Below are positions 8,825 through 18,204 of a stretch of 64,000 nt of DNA, one piece after another. The notes under the pieces are model-generated. The model did no database searches. It was not told where the DNA came from and saw only the letters and a program-made list of their open reading frames with translations. This DNA comes from Rhizobium sp. Pop5 (GTDB lineage Bacteria > Pseudomonadota > Alphaproteobacteria > Rhizobiales > Rhizobiaceae), in the NCBI RefSeq assembly GCF_024721175.1, contig NZ_CP099399.1, positions 2,790,001-2,854,000 on the forward strand. Reading direction: 5' to 3'. The position numbers and the translations under genes were made by a program. Numbering within the stretch: the first letter of the stretch is position 1; every line of letters begins with the position of its first letter.

Positions 8825-10504
8825 TCAGAACAACCCCTCGATATAACCTTGGTCGTTCAGGAAAATCCGCTCCGCCGACGGTGATCTCGGCAGGCCCGGC
8901 ATCGTCATGATCTCGCCGGTGATGGCCACGACGAAACCGGCGCCGGCTGAAAGCCGCACCTCCCGCACGGAAACGATATGCCCTTCCGGGGCGCCGCGCA
9001 GGTTCGGATCGGTCGAGAAGGAATATTGCGTCTTCGCCATGCAGACCGGCAGTTTGCCGTAACCCTGGTCCTCCCATGTCTGCAGCTGGTCGCGCACCGC
9101 CTTGTCGGCCGTCACCTCGCCGGCATGGTAGATCTTCGAGGCGACAATCTCGATCTTTTCGAAAAGAGAAAGATCGTCGCCATAGAGCGGCTGGAATTTC
9201 GCCTGGCCGGATTCGGCAAGCTCCACCACCTTGTGCGCCAGTTCCTCGATGCCGGCCGAACCTTTCGCCCAGTGCCGGCAGAGGATCGCTTCGGCGCCGA
9301 GCCGCGAGACGAATTCCTTGACCGCCGCGATCTCGGCATCGGTGTCCGAGGTGAAATGATTGATCGCGACGACCACGGGCACGCCGAAGCGGCGCACATT
9401 GGCGACGTGCCGGCCGAGATTGGCGCAGCCTTTCTTCAGCGCTGAGACGTCCTCCGTGCCGAGATCCTCCTTCTTCACCCCGCCATTCATCTTCAACGCT
9501 CTCACGGTGGCGACGATGACGGCCGCATCCGGCTTCAGCCCGGCTTTGCGGCATTTGATGTCGAAGAATTTTTCGGCGCCGAGATCGGCGCCGAAGCCTG
9601 CTTCGGTCACCACATAGTCGCCGAGCTTCAGCGCTGTCTTCGTCGCCGTCACCGAATTACAGCCATGGGCGATGTTGGCGAAAGGCCCGCCATGCACGAA
9701 AGCCGGATTGTTCTCCAGCGTCTGCACCAGGTTCGGCTGCATCGCGTCCTTCAGAAGCACCGCCATGGCGCCATCGGCTTTCAGGTCACGCGCATGCACC
9801 GGTGTCCTGTCGAAGCGGTAGCCGACAATGATGTCTCCGAGCCGCCGCTCCAGATCTTTAAGGTCGGTGGCAAGGCAAAGGATCGCCATCACTTCGGAGG
9901 CGACGGTGATGTCGAACCCGCCCTGGCGCGGAAAGCCGTTGGCGACACCGCCGAGCGAGCAGACCATGCTCCTCAGCGCCCGGTCGTTCATATCCATGAC
10001 ACGCCGCCAGGTGATGCGGCGGATGTCGATATTCTCCTCATTGCCCCAGTAAATATGGTTGTCGACCATCGCCGCCAGCAGATTGTGCGCAGAGGTGATC
10101 GCGTGGAAATCGCCGGTGAAATGCAGGTTGATGTCTTCCATCGGCACGACCTGCGCATAGCCGCCGCCAGCTGCCCCGCCCTTGACGCCGAAGCAGGGCC
10201 CGAGCGAAGCCTCGCGAATGCAGATGATGGCTTTCTTGCCGATCCGGTTCAGCCCGTCGCCGAGCCCGACGGTCGTCGTCGTCTTGCCCTCGCCCGCCGG
10301 CGTCGGATTGATCGCCGTGACGAGGATCAGTTTGCCGTCCTTCTTGCCCGCCTGCGCGGCGATGAATTCGGCGCTTACCTTCGCCTTGTCGTGACCGTAG
10401 GGGGCGAGCTGCTCAACCGGAATGCCGAGTTTCGCCCCGATCTCGGAGATCGGTTTCTTGGCCGCGGCGCGCGCGATTTCGATGTCGGACTTGATTGCTG
10501 GCAT
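8825..10504 (-). CDS. fhs: Formate-tetrahydrofolate ligase
   Basis: Cytosolic ATP-dependent ligase giving 10-formyl-THF from formate and THF, feeding one-carbon metabolism. The 559-residue length is standard. The nucleotide-binding loop [11 protein letters not shown] is at about 68-78. The start at 10504 ([14 protein letters not shown]) matches family N-termini and has GGGGA eight bases upstream; the frame is open further upstream but without family similarity. It stands alone, with a palindromic repeat on its 5' side. Confidence 0.96.
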   Translation of the reverse strand: MPAIKSDIEIARAAAKKPISEIGAKLGIPVEQLAPYGHDKAKVSAEFIAAQAGKKDGKLILVTAINPTPAGEGKTTTTVGLGDGLNRIGKKAIICIREASLGPCFGVKGGAAGGGYAQVVPMEDINLHFTGDFHAITSAHNLLAAMVDNHIYWGNEENIDIRRITWRRVMDMNDRALRSMVCSLGGVANGFPRQGGFDITVASEVMAILCLATDLKDLERRLGDIIVGYRFDRTPVHARDLKADGAMAVLLKDAMQPNLVQTLENNPAFVHGGPFANIAHGCNSVTATKTALKLGDYVVTEAGFGADLGAEKFFDIKCRKAGLKPDAAVIVATVRALKMNGGVKKEDLGTEDVSALKKGCANLGRHVANVRRFGVPVVVAINHFTSDTDAEIAAVKEFVSRLGAEAILCRHWAKGSAGIEELAHKVVELAESGQAKFQPLYGDDLSLFEKIEIVASKIYHAGEVTADKAVRDQLQTWEDQGYGKLPVCMAKTQYSFSTDPNLRGAPEGHIVSVREVRLSAGAGFVVAITGEIMTMPGLPRSPSAERIFLNDQGYIEGLF

Positions 10505-10616
10505 GGATGTTCCCCGTCCCGACCTCCGCGGGAACGGAGGCTTTCCTTCTCCCTTCATCGGGATAGCGAAATATCGGCGAGGTGTGAATAGCGCCGCGCC
10601 TTGCGGGCGCCACACT

Positions 10617-10716
10617 TGCAGCGCCGCGCGTCTTTTCAGACGCCCAAAGGACGCGGTAACAATTTCAATCCGCGCATCGACTCGAAAATCGATTCCGATT
10701 TTCGAGTCGATGCGCT
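10617..10716. repeat. Palindromic mosaic repeat, family E copy 1
   Basis: A GC-rich left part (CAGCGCCGCGCGTC...AAAGGACGC) is followed by a perfect 20-bp stem (10672-10691 with 10696-10715) closed by an ATTC loop. The copy at 14971-15073 has the same two-part layout and the same ATTC loop with a different stem. It lies between divergent fhs and the UPF0114 gene. Confidence 0.75.
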
Positions 10717-10762
10717 AGGCGTTTATGTGGCATTCAACCTCATGGTTTGACAGGGTGAAGAT

Positions 10763-11293
10763 ATGAAATCACTGGAACTCATCATCGAGCGCATCATCCT
10801 GTCGAGCCGCTGGCTGCTTGTCGTCTTCTATATCGGCTTGGTGGCGGCACTCGCCGTCTATGGCGTTTCCTTCGGCTACAAGTTCCTGAAGATTGCCGCC
10901 GGCGTCTTCGAACTCGACGAGGCGGAGATGATCCTTGCCATGCTAGGCCTGATCGACGCAGCCCTCGTCGCCAGCCTGATCGTCATGGTGATGATTTCGG
11001 GCTACGAGAATTTCGTCAGCCGCTTCGACGAGGCCAGCGATGCCGACAACGAGGTCTCTTTCCTCGGCAAGCTCGATTCAGGCAGCCTGAAGATCAAGGT
11101 CGCCTCCTCGATCGTCGCCATCTCCTCCATCCACCTGCTGCAGGTCTTCCTCAACGCCGACAAATATGCCGACGCCAAGATCATGTGGCTGACCTTCATG
11201 CACCTCGCCTTCGTCGCCTCCGCCGTTATGCTCGGCTTCCTCGAGAAGCTGATGAGCGTGACGTCGAAGAATGATCTGAAAGATAAGGGCTAG
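10763..11293 (+). CDS. UPF0114 (YqhA/TIGR00645) family membrane protein
   Basis: 176 residues with about four hydrophobic segments (near 18-38, 56-80, 112-128, 145-160) and a short basic C-terminus. It matches the UPF0114 family of small inner-membrane proteins of unknown function; the N-terminal ELIIERIILSSRWLLV is typical. The start is preceded by GGTGAAG. Its stop overlaps by four bases the stop of the convergent secreted-protein gene. Confidence 0.85.
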   Translation: MKSLELIIERIILSSRWLLVVFYIGLVAALAVYGVSFGYKFLKIAAGVFELDEAEMILAMLGLIDAALVASLIVMVMISGYENFVSRFDEASDADNEVSFLGKLDSGSLKIKVASSIVAISSIHLLQVFLNADKYADAKIMWLTFMHLAFVASAVMLGFLEKLMSVTSKNDLKDKG

Positions 11294-12240
11294 CCGCCCG
11301 AGGGCGTCGCTAAGGCTGGCGCGGGCGTCTCGATCGCGCGATGGCCATGGCAGACAGCCTCGGCTGCGGCATCCGGCGCGCAGAGCGGCATGCCGGGCCA
11401 CTCGTTGTAAGCCAGCATAGCCGTGGTGAGACCTGTTCGAAGAGCATCCGCAGCTGGCGCGATATGGATGTTGTCGGGCGTGGCACTCATCATCATGTCG
11501 ATCAGGTCACTGCTGACGCCCATTTCCTTCAGATAGGCTGTGAGAGCGGCATTGGCTTTCTTGCCGAGCTTGGTGGAACTGCTCTGGCCGGCCACCTTCC
11601 GTCCGACCTCCTTGCGGGAGATTTCCTTCTTCTTGCCGTTCACGATCTTGTATTCGATGCGGTAGGAGACATGCACCCTGTTGTAGATGGTCGTGATCTG
11701 ATGGACGCCGATGAAGGACCATTGCGACGCGACCCGCGACGTACCGCCGGCGAACGCCAGCGGACAGGCGGAAAAGCAGTATGCGCCGGCCGAATAGGTA
11801 TATCCGACTGCGCTTCCGTCCTTTGCGATGGCGGCCTCGCAGAGCGTGTCCTGAACCGGACAGCCCTTCAGCCGCGAACCGCCGACTGCCGTTTCCAGCC
11901 CGGCCTTGCGGATCATCCGGCCGATCACATAGGCGGCTTCGACGTCGCCGCCTTCCGAACGAAAAACGACCGGCAATTTCCTGTCGCCGAGCTTCTTGAG
12001 CATCTTTCTCAAGCGAGCGGGCGTCTCGGCGGTTATGCGTCCCTCCGCCGATATCCATTCCGGACAGTTTTCCTGGCAGAGGGAGCTACGCACGACGATG
12101 AAACGCATCGGGGCCTGTTCAGCCTGCTTCTTTTGTTCCGCGGCCAGCGAAGTTGCAGCGATCGGCAAGTTAAAAAGGAACAAAGAAAGTAACGTCAGGA
12201 AAAATAAATACTTCTGGAAAACAGAACCTGCAAAGCGCAC
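11290..12240 (-). CDS. Secreted ClpP/crotonase-fold-like protein (COG3904 type)
   Basis: 316 residues with a clear signal sequence (about 8-34, LFLTLLSLFLFNLPIAATSLAA). The body resembles periplasmic proteins of the COG3904 type: FRSEGGDVEAAYVIGRMIR (about 113-131) like the ClpP oxyanion region, then TYSAGAYCFSACPLAFAGG (about 168-186) where a ClpP-type nucleophilic Ser would sit. Several Cys suggest disulphides. Function is unknown. It could be a periplasmic serine protease-like enzyme, but a full catalytic triad is not provable by eye. Confidence 0.7.
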   Translation of the reverse strand: MRFAGSVFQKYLFFLTLLSLFLFNLPIAATSLAAEQKKQAEQAPMRFIVVRSSLCQENCPEWISAEGRITAETPARLRKMLKKLGDRKLPVVFRSEGGDVEAAYVIGRMIRKAGLETAVGGSRLKGCPVQDTLCEAAIAKDGSAVGYTYSAGAYCFSACPLAFAGGTSRVASQWSFIGVHQITTIYNRVHVSYRIEYKIVNGKKKEISRKEVGRKVAGQSSSTKLGKKANAALTAYLKEMGVSSDLIDMMMSATPDNIHIAPAADALRTGLTTAMLAYNEWPGMPLCAPDAAAEAVCHGHRAIETPAPALATPSGG

Positions 12241-12572
12241 GATTAGATCGCCTCAGTTATACATGGCAATACGCTTAGCAATTGCATTGAATCGCGGCAA
12301 GCCAGATTTCGATGGCGGTTGCCGCCGAGGCTCTCCCCGAAGTGATTCCCTTCCGGTCCGGCACAGGCAAAACTGGCAGTTACCGAACCAATAGCTCGTC
12401 AGCGATACCGTAGCGCTACTTACGTCAGCGTCAGCTCAACCGAGACGCGCGCAGTTGTGACTATTTCTTCACAATTTGAATTAATCGGCTTGTATGAAGT
12501 GGGGTAGGACTAGCCTATGGCCGAGTTTCTGTATTTGATAGCGGTAACATGAGGGCTGCCGGGGGCGTATAA
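12241..12572. other. Divergent intergenic region, no gene seen
   Basis: 332 bases between the secreted protein (minus) and the LuxR-type regulator (plus). Composition turns AT-rich from about 12450, consistent with promoters. I see no convincing ORF, RNA gene or strong palindrome. Confidence 0.5.
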
Positions 12573-13298
12573 ATGTCGTACATGACCACCTCTGAAAGAC
12601 AGTCACTGCTTTCGGCGGAACTTGCGGCTGCAAGAACGCGCGGTTTGTTTGCACAGGCGCTCAACAGAGTATCCGCGGCCTTCGGACTGTCGCATGCGAC
12701 GGTGATGCATGCCCCCTCCCCGGAAGACCTGCTCCTGAAACCGCTGCTGATCGAGAGCTCGCTTCCCTCCGCCTATATCAGGGATTTCGACCGTGCGCAT
12801 ATGATGCGTGGCTGCCCTTTCGGCTTGCGGCTGAGGGAATCGGCCGTGCCGCCGGTGTGGCATCTGAACGATGCCGTCAACGGCCAGGCCTTTCCCGCTG
12901 AACTGCGCGCCCTGATGCTGCGCCATGCCATTCCGGCGGGTGTCGCCATGCCGACCATCGCAGCCGACGGCCAGCGCCTGGTCTTCTGGTTCTGCGGCGA
13001 GCGTGCGGCGCTTGGCCAGAGCGAAGTCAACGAGCTGGCGATGATCATCCTGCATGCGCTCGACGCGTATAATGCGGTCAAGCGAAACGAGGAAAGCGCG
13101 CATAACGCGCTCTCGGCTCGCGAGCTGGAAGTCGTCCGCTGGACGGCGCAGGGCAAGACCTCGATCGAGATCGGCCAGATCCTGGCGCTGTCAGACCATA
13201 CGGTGAATGCCTACATGACCAACGCGATCAAAAAACTCGATTGCGTCAACCGGACCCAGTTGGTAGCTAAAGCCATTCGATTGAAGCTGATCAACTGA
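12573..13298 (+). CDS. LuxR-family transcriptional regulator
   Basis: 241 residues. The C-terminal part (about 175-241) is a LuxR/GerE helix-turn-helix: LSARELEVVRWTAQGKTSIE then SDHTVNAYMTNAIKKLDCVN. The N-terminal 160 residues look like an autoinducer-binding-type sensory domain, but I cannot confirm the conserved Trp/Tyr/Asp ligand residues. No acyl-homoserine-lactone synthase gene is present, so it is an orphan (solo) regulator. GGGGGCG precedes the ATG. A PAS-domain gene follows 48 bases downstream on the same strand. Confidence 0.85.
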   Translation: MSYMTTSERQSLLSAELAAARTRGLFAQALNRVSAAFGLSHATVMHAPSPEDLLLKPLLIESSLPSAYIRDFDRAHMMRGCPFGLRLRESAVPPVWHLNDAVNGQAFPAELRALMLRHAIPAGVAMPTIAADGQRLVFWFCGERAALGQSEVNELAMIILHALDAYNAVKRNEESAHNALSARELEVVRWTAQGKTSIEIGQILALSDHTVNAYMTNAIKKLDCVNRTQLVAKAIRLKLIN

Positions 13299-13346
13299 GG
13301 ATTCAGAAGAGAGTCAGCGGGTCGTCCCGTGACCTGGGGGAACCCC

Positions 13347-13814
13347 GTGCCTCTTCGCTTCGAACAGCCCTTTGTCGACAAGATCGAACAATCTCGCGCC
13401 CATATCGGCATCACCGATACGGAAATCATCCAGATGCTTGCCGCCTATCGCCTTTTTGGCTTCTGGCGCATCGACATCGAAACGGGACATTTCTTCGCAA
13501 GCGAGGATGTCCACACGATCTTCGACCTTCCCTACAGCGACGGCCCGGTCAATCTGGCCGAGCTGATGTCGCGCATCCACGAGGAAGATCGCAGCCTGAT
13601 CGCCGAAACCTTCGAACAGGCGAGCCTTCACCGAGTTGGCTTCCATTTCGTCTATCGCGTCGATAACCGGCTCGGCGGTTACAAGCTGGTGCGCAGCGTC
13701 GGCCGCTTTCGCGACGACGAAAGCGGCGGCGGCATCGTCGGCGTCACCTATGAATTCGTCGAGAAACTGCGCATCGTCGGCATCGAAGACAACACGCCGC
13801 GCGATGAAGTTTAG
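13347..13814 (+). CDS. PAS-domain protein
   Basis: 155 residues from GTG at 13347, preceded by GGGGGA at good spacing; an in-frame GTG at 13329 lacks a clear site. About residues 25-140 form a single PAS fold: YRLFGFWRIDIETGHFFASE, then VNLAELMSRIHEEDRSLI, then FHFVYRV and GGYKLVRSVGRF. No output domain is attached, so it must work through a partner; the LuxR regulator just upstream is the obvious candidate. It overlaps the convergent DUF2333 gene by four bases. Confidence 0.75.
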   Translation: MPLRFEQPFVDKIEQSRAHIGITDTEIIQMLAAYRLFGFWRIDIETGHFFASEDVHTIFDLPYSDGPVNLAELMSRIHEEDRSLIAETFEQASLHRVGFHFVYRVDNRLGGYKLVRSVGRFRDDESGGGIVGVTYEFVEKLRIVGIEDNTPRDEV

Positions 13815-14941
13815 CGGTCGAGCACAGATCTGATCTCGACGAGGTTCGAACGCACCCTCAAGATATAGAAGCCCATGGTGGCGAGGTGGCTCGGCATGAG
13901 CCAGCCGTCCTCGCGCCCGTTCGAGATAATCGCCGGCTGGATGCGCAGCGCTGCCTGGAACTGCCGCGTCGTGCCGCCCCAGATCGCGCCGAGATTGCGT
14001 TCCTGCACAACTTGCGAGAAATCGGCCTGTGCGGCGGTCAGGATGGCATAATAGGCGTAGAGCTGACCGTAGGCGAACCAGAACCGGTCGTCGGCGCGCG
14101 TATCGAACCAGCCGCGATTATGGTGCTCCGAGCGTTCCGCAAGCATGTCGGAGGTGCTGCCGAGATCGTTGGCGATGCGGTCGATGAACTGCATCAGATT
14201 GTCGGCGCGGCCGTCGAAAATGGCATTGCAGGCGGCGAGATCGGTGTTGAATTTGCGCAGGTCTCCGATCGCCGTGCGATAGAAAGAAGGCGTCGGCGTC
14301 TTCGGGCCGAAGGGATTGAGTCCGAAATACCAGCTGTATTCGTCGAACTGCAGATTGCCGCGCGCGCGCTGCAAATCGTTGTTGATGCCCGAGGTGCCTC
14401 GCACGCGCCCGAGCGTATCGACAAGCTCCGCCGACGTCCGGCGAACCGCCTGGTTGATGCCGCGCTGGAACGACGCCTTGTTGTCGAGGAAGGGCGTATG
14501 GTCCCAGTCGATGCCGAAGAAGCCCATCTTGTAGAGCAGCATGGAGGAAATCCATGCGTTCTGATTGACGTTGAAATCGGTCAGATCGGCCGTCACGTCG
14601 ACGATGGCCGAGCGCTGGCAGGTCTTTGCGGTCGTCGTCCCAGTTCCCTCGGCGGCCGGCAGCTCCTGCCCGGCGGCAACCTTGCGTTCGGAAAGCCTGT
14701 ACTGATCGACGAAGGCGGTGTTGAAATTCGTCCAGACCTGCGTCTGCCAGAAGAAATAGCCGTAGAGCACGACGAAGAGTGCCACGAACGCGATGACCGG
14801 CAGCCGGATCATCCAGCTTCGGCGCTGATACCAACCATGTGCGGCAAGGAAGGGCCAGAAGGCCCAGGCGAAAAACAGGCGGGCCCAGCGGCCGATCGTC
14901 TGGCCGATCAGCCTGAAAAAACCGGCTATCCGGTCAAGCAT
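13811..14941 (-). CDS. DUF2333 family membrane-anchored protein
   Basis: 376 residues. A short N-terminal amphipathic region precedes one strong transmembrane segment (about 46-67, LPVIAFVALFVVLYGYFFW), then a large soluble part, probably periplasmic and mainly helical. It matches DUF2333, an uncharacterised alpha- and gamma-proteobacterial family; no enzymatic motif is visible. It is convergent with the PAS gene and separated from the coiled-coil gene by a palindromic repeat. Confidence 0.8.
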   Translation of the reverse strand: MLDRIAGFFRLIGQTIGRWARLFFAWAFWPFLAAHGWYQRRSWMIRLPVIAFVALFVVLYGYFFWQTQVWTNFNTAFVDQYRLSERKVAAGQELPAAEGTGTTTAKTCQRSAIVDVTADLTDFNVNQNAWISSMLLYKMGFFGIDWDHTPFLDNKASFQRGINQAVRRTSAELVDTLGRVRGTSGINNDLQRARGNLQFDEYSWYFGLNPFGPKTPTPSFYRTAIGDLRKFNTDLAACNAIFDGRADNLMQFIDRIANDLGSTSDMLAERSEHHNRGWFDTRADDRFWFAYGQLYAYYAILTAAQADFSQVVQERNLGAIWGGTTRQFQAALRIQPAIISNGREDGWLMPSHLATMGFYILRVRSNLVEIRSVLDR

Positions 14942-14970
14942 CGTCGTCTCCTGTCAGGCGAGGCGAACAC

Positions 14971-15073
14971 TACAGCGCCGCGCATCCTTTCAGAAGCGCA
15001 AAGGACGCTGTAGCACTTTAAATTGCTGCATAATTTTATCCTTAAATCGATTCCGATTTAAGGAATTATGCAG
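14971..15073. repeat. Palindromic mosaic repeat, family E copy 2
   Basis: The left hairpin TACAGCG ... CGCTGTA (14971-15012), which contains TCCTTT/AAAGGA pairing, is followed by a right hairpin CTGCATAA ... TTATGCAG (15026-15073) with inner CTTAAATCG-ATTC-CGATTTAAG. It shares layout and ATTC loop with the copy at 10617-10716. Located upstream of the DUF2333 gene. Confidence 0.75.
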
Positions 15074-15182
15074 TGGGGCATCGCCGCCCCGTTGCATCCA
15101 CATATGCGCTCGGTGGACCGAGCACAACACGAGGCCTTCGATTTTTAGAAATGAAAGCAGCGCGAACCACGCGCCCGACGGA

Positions 15183-16256
15183 TCAGGAACGCAGGAATGG
15201 CAGACTGAAGCGGAAGGACCTGCGCGCCGTGTCGATCAGCGGCGCTCCCGATGCTTCCGGCGACGGTTCGGCATAGGCCGGGAACCTCCCCGCAGCTTCG
15301 AGATCGGCGCGGCTCTTGCGTCGCTCCAGATCCTGGGCGACCAGCATACCCTTCTCGAACAGCCTGATCGGTGTGGCGATATCGGGAAAGAACTCCGGCT
15401 TGATCCGCATCTTCGTGCCCGGGCGGTCGGTATCGACCTGCGCCTGGTAGATGATCAGCCGCTCCTCGACATCGATCATCAGCTTGCGCAACAGCACGTT
15501 GCAGACGGCGATCCTGCCGTTCAGCGAATCGACGAACGACTGGAATAACCCGATGAAGTGCTCGCGCCGCTGGCTGTCGTCGCGCATCTCGTGCTCCTCG
15601 GCGGAAATGCGCTCGGCCTCTGCCTTCAGCGCCCGTCGCTCCGCCTCCATCTGCTCCCAGTGCGCCCTGTTGCCGTAAACGCCGATACGGCCCTGCGTCG
15701 TCAGCGCCTTGGCGTTGAGTTCCTTCATCTTGAGGCGGGCGATATCGATGGAGTCGACCAGCCGGCGCCGCTGCTCGACGATGTCGACGAGGCCGCGTTC
15801 GGCCGCCTTGTGCCGTTCAGTCAACGAGACGCGCTGGCTTGCGATCAGCCTGGCGAGCACGTCTGACTTTGTCAGAAGATCGAGCAACCGCTCGACGACC
15901 GGCGCCTCGCGCACGCGCTCGGTATACATGCGCCACATCCGTTGGCGTGATGTCCAGCCTGCCATCTTCTCGCGCAAAGTCAGCCCTCGGAAACTGTCGA
16001 GATCGGCCGAAACTTCGGCCGTCAGCCGGTCGAGCGAAAAGACCAGTTCGGCCAGCAGCGCGTCGAGCGCGACGCCATCGGCAATATGGGCCTGGAAGCG
16101 GGCATTCTGATCAACGAATACCTCGTCGGCCGACCGTGTTTCGTCGCTGCTGAAGGCGTTGATCGCGGCCACGCAATAGGCGCCCTCCGCCGCAATCTTC
16201 TCGGCAAGGCCGCCTGCGGCTTCATACTGGCTGTCGAATGGCGGGGGGTTGCGCAC
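15183..16256 (-). CDS. Hypothetical coiled-coil protein
   Basis: 357 residues from a GTG start with GGAGAG eight bases upstream. It is almost wholly helical and highly charged, with predicted coiled-coil stretches about 140-260 (ERHKAAERGLVDIVEQRRRL; MEAERRALKAEAERISAEEH). No signal peptide or membrane segment. I recognise no family and no catalytic motif. It sits 77 bases upstream of... and on the same strand as tdk, so it may be co-transcribed after it. Confidence 0.65.
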   Translation of the reverse strand: MRNPPPFDSQYEAAGGLAEKIAAEGAYCVAAINAFSSDETRSADEVFVDQNARFQAHIADGVALDALLAELVFSLDRLTAEVSADLDSFRGLTLREKMAGWTSRQRMWRMYTERVREAPVVERLLDLLTKSDVLARLIASQRVSLTERHKAAERGLVDIVEQRRRLVDSIDIARLKMKELNAKALTTQGRIGVYGNRAHWEQMEAERRALKAEAERISAEEHEMRDDSQRREHFIGLFQSFVDSLNGRIAVCNVLLRKLMIDVEERLIIYQAQVDTDRPGTKMRIKPEFFPDIATPIRLFEKGMLVAQDLERRKSRADLEAAGRFPAYAEPSPEASGAPLIDTARRSFRFSLPFLRS

Positions 16257-16333
16257 CTGATCTCTCCAGGGAATCTCCTGCGCCCCAAGCTAGTCTCTTG
16301 CGACGTCAAAGAAAACAGGCGGCATCATCAGCC

Positions 16334-16936
16334 TCAGACCGGCTCGGCGATCCAGGCTCCGTTCATTTCGTCGTCCCAGTGCCTGCGGCAGAGCGAGACA
16401 TATTTCTCGTTGCCGCCGACATCGATCTGCGCGCCTTCGTGCAGCACCTTTCCCTGCGCATCGAGCCGCACCACCATCGTCGCCTTGCGCCCGCAATGGC
16501 AGATCGTGCGCACTTCGCGCATTTCGTCGGCGATCGCCAGGAGCTCTTGCGAGGCCGGAAACAGCTTGCCCTGGAAATCGGTTCTAAGCCCGTAGACCAT
16601 GACCGGGATGCCGAGCCTGTCGACGACGCGGGCGAGCTGCCAGACATGGGCTGAGGTCATGAAATGCGCCTCATCGACGAAAACGCAGGAAATCGGCGCA
16701 CCTTCTCCGCGCAAACCCGTGATCAGCCCGAACAGATCTTCGTGCGGCTCGAAGGGAATGGCATCGGCCTCCAGCCCGATCCGCGAACCGATGATGCCGC
16801 GGCCGGCGCGCTCGTCGAAGGCTGCGATCAGCTGAACCGTGCGCATGCCGCGCTCCTGATAATTGTAGGAGGCCTGCAGCAGCATCGTCGACTTGCCGGC
16901 ATTCATCGTCGAGTAGTTGAAATAGAGTTTTGCCAT
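16334..16936 (-). CDS. tdk: Thymidine kinase
   Basis: Salvage enzyme phosphorylating thymidine to dTMP. 200 residues, the type II size. P-loop NAGKST is at about 12-17, DEAHF at 88-92, and the C-terminal zinc ribbon has CHCGR (147-151) and a later Cys/His pair in SLCRRHW (181-187). The frame stays open upstream opposite choX, but similarity starts at MAKLYFNYST and AAGGAG lies just before that ATG. It is divergent from choX. Confidence 0.95.
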   Translation of the reverse strand: MAKLYFNYSTMNAGKSTMLLQASYNYQERGMRTVQLIAAFDERAGRGIIGSRIGLEADAIPFEPHEDLFGLITGLRGEGAPISCVFVDEAHFMTSAHVWQLARVVDRLGIPVMVYGLRTDFQGKLFPASQELLAIADEMREVRTICHCGRKATMVVRLDAQGKVLHEGAQIDVGGNEKYVSLCRRHWDDEMNGAWIAEPV

Positions 16937-17173
16937 CCGATTTCTCCTTAATCGGCTTATTGGAAGCTCGGGATGGCAAAGAAAAGCCCCGTAACGGCGA
17001 TAATCACAGGAATCCATGCGCGGAAATCGCCAAAACCCTTGAAAACAGAGGGGCAGGAGAAAAATCCTCAACGTCGCAATCGCACCCGTTGATACGGCGC
17101 AAACGCACTGAGGTCGCTTGTCAAACTCGGCTATTGGTGATTGGCTTGGGGACTTAAAGACTGGGAGTCTAAA

Positions 17174-18130
17174 ATGAAAACAACAAGCGCATTCAAACTT
17201 GTCACTGCAACTGCCGTCGCCGCCCTCTCCGTTGCGACTGCCGCCTTCGCCGCCGATCCTGACAGCTGCTCCACCGTCCACTTCTCGGATGTCGGCTGGA
17301 CTGATATTACCGCCACCACGGCCACGGCCTCCGTCGTCCTGAAAAGCATCGGCTATCAGACGGACATCAAGGTTCTCTCCGTGCCGGTTACCTACACCTC
17401 GCTGAAGAACAAGGACATCGACATCTTCCTCGGCAACTGGATGCCGACGCAGGAAAAGGACGTCCGTCCCTATATCGACGATAAGTCGGTCGAATCCTTC
17501 GGCCCCAACCTCGTCGGCGCCAAGTACACGCTCGCCACCAATGCCAAGGGTGCCGAGCTCGGCATCAAGGACTTCAAGGATGTCGCCGCCCACAAGGACG
17601 ATCTCGACGGCAAGATCTATGGCATCGAGCCCGGCAATGACGGCAACCGCCTGATCATGGACATGATCGAAAAGAACACCTTCGGCATGAAGGAGATGGA
17701 AGTCGTCGAATCCTCCGAACAGGGCATGCTCGCCCAGGTCGCCCGCGCTGAAAAGGCTGGCAAGCCCGTTGTTTTCCTCGGCTGGGAACCCCATCCGATG
17801 AACACCAACTTCAAGCTGACCTACCTCACCGGCGGTGACGATATCTTCGGACCCGATTTCGGCGGCGCCAAGGTCTACACCAACGTCCGCGCCGGCTATC
17901 TCAACGATTGCCCGAATGTCGGGGCGATGCTGAAGAACATGACGTTCTCCCTCGAGATGGAGAACCAGATCATGGGCAAGATCCTCGACGACGGCAAGGA
18001 GCCGGAAGCTGCGGCCACCGAATGGCTTAAGGCCAATCCTTCCGCCCTCGGGCCCTGGCTCGCCGGCGTCAAGACCCGCGACGGCAAGGGCGACGCACTG
18101 GCGGCTGCCAAGACCGGCCTCGGCCTTTGA
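17174..18130 (+). CDS. choX: Choline ABC transporter, periplasmic binding protein
   Basis: Captures choline (weakly betaine) in the periplasm for ChoWV; choline then feeds glycine betaine synthesis and catabolism. 318 residues with signal peptide about 1-26 (cleavage at AFAAD), then an OpuAC-type binding fold containing DVGWTDI and FLGNWMPTQ, the aromatic-lined ligand site. GGGAG precedes the ATG. A terminator-like hairpin separates it from choW, which would give more binding protein than permease, as is usual for such operons. Confidence 0.93.
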   Translation: MKTTSAFKLVTATAVAALSVATAAFAADPDSCSTVHFSDVGWTDITATTATASVVLKSIGYQTDIKVLSVPVTYTSLKNKDIDIFLGNWMPTQEKDVRPYIDDKSVESFGPNLVGAKYTLATNAKGAELGIKDFKDVAAHKDDLDGKIYGIEPGNDGNRLIMDMIEKNTFGMKEMEVVESSEQGMLAQVARAEKAGKPVVFLGWEPHPMNTNFKLTYLTGGDDIFGPDFGGAKVYTNVRAGYLNDCPNVGAMLKNMTFSLEMENQIMGKILDDGKEPEAAATEWLKANPSALGPWLAGVKTRDGKGDALAAAKTGLGL

Positions 18131-18137
18131 TGACATG

Positions 18138-18161
18138 AACGGGGTGGTTTGCCGCCCCGTT
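18138..18161 (+). terminator. Intercistronic hairpin choX-choW
   Basis: AACGGGGTGG and CCGCCCCGTT pair (10 bp, one G-T) around TTTG, followed by TCATTTTTG. A partial terminator or 3'-end protector after choX, expected to lower choWV relative to choX. Confidence 0.7.
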
Positions 18162-18204
18162 TCATTTTTGTCCGATTGATGATTTTTTTGGATAGGCGCC
18201 CCCC

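Noticed and set aside
16937..18136. Long minus-strand open frame continuous with tdk and opposite choX
   Set aside because: Tdk similarity begins at 16936 with a good ribosome site; the extension is antisense to choX and has the composition of a shadow frame.
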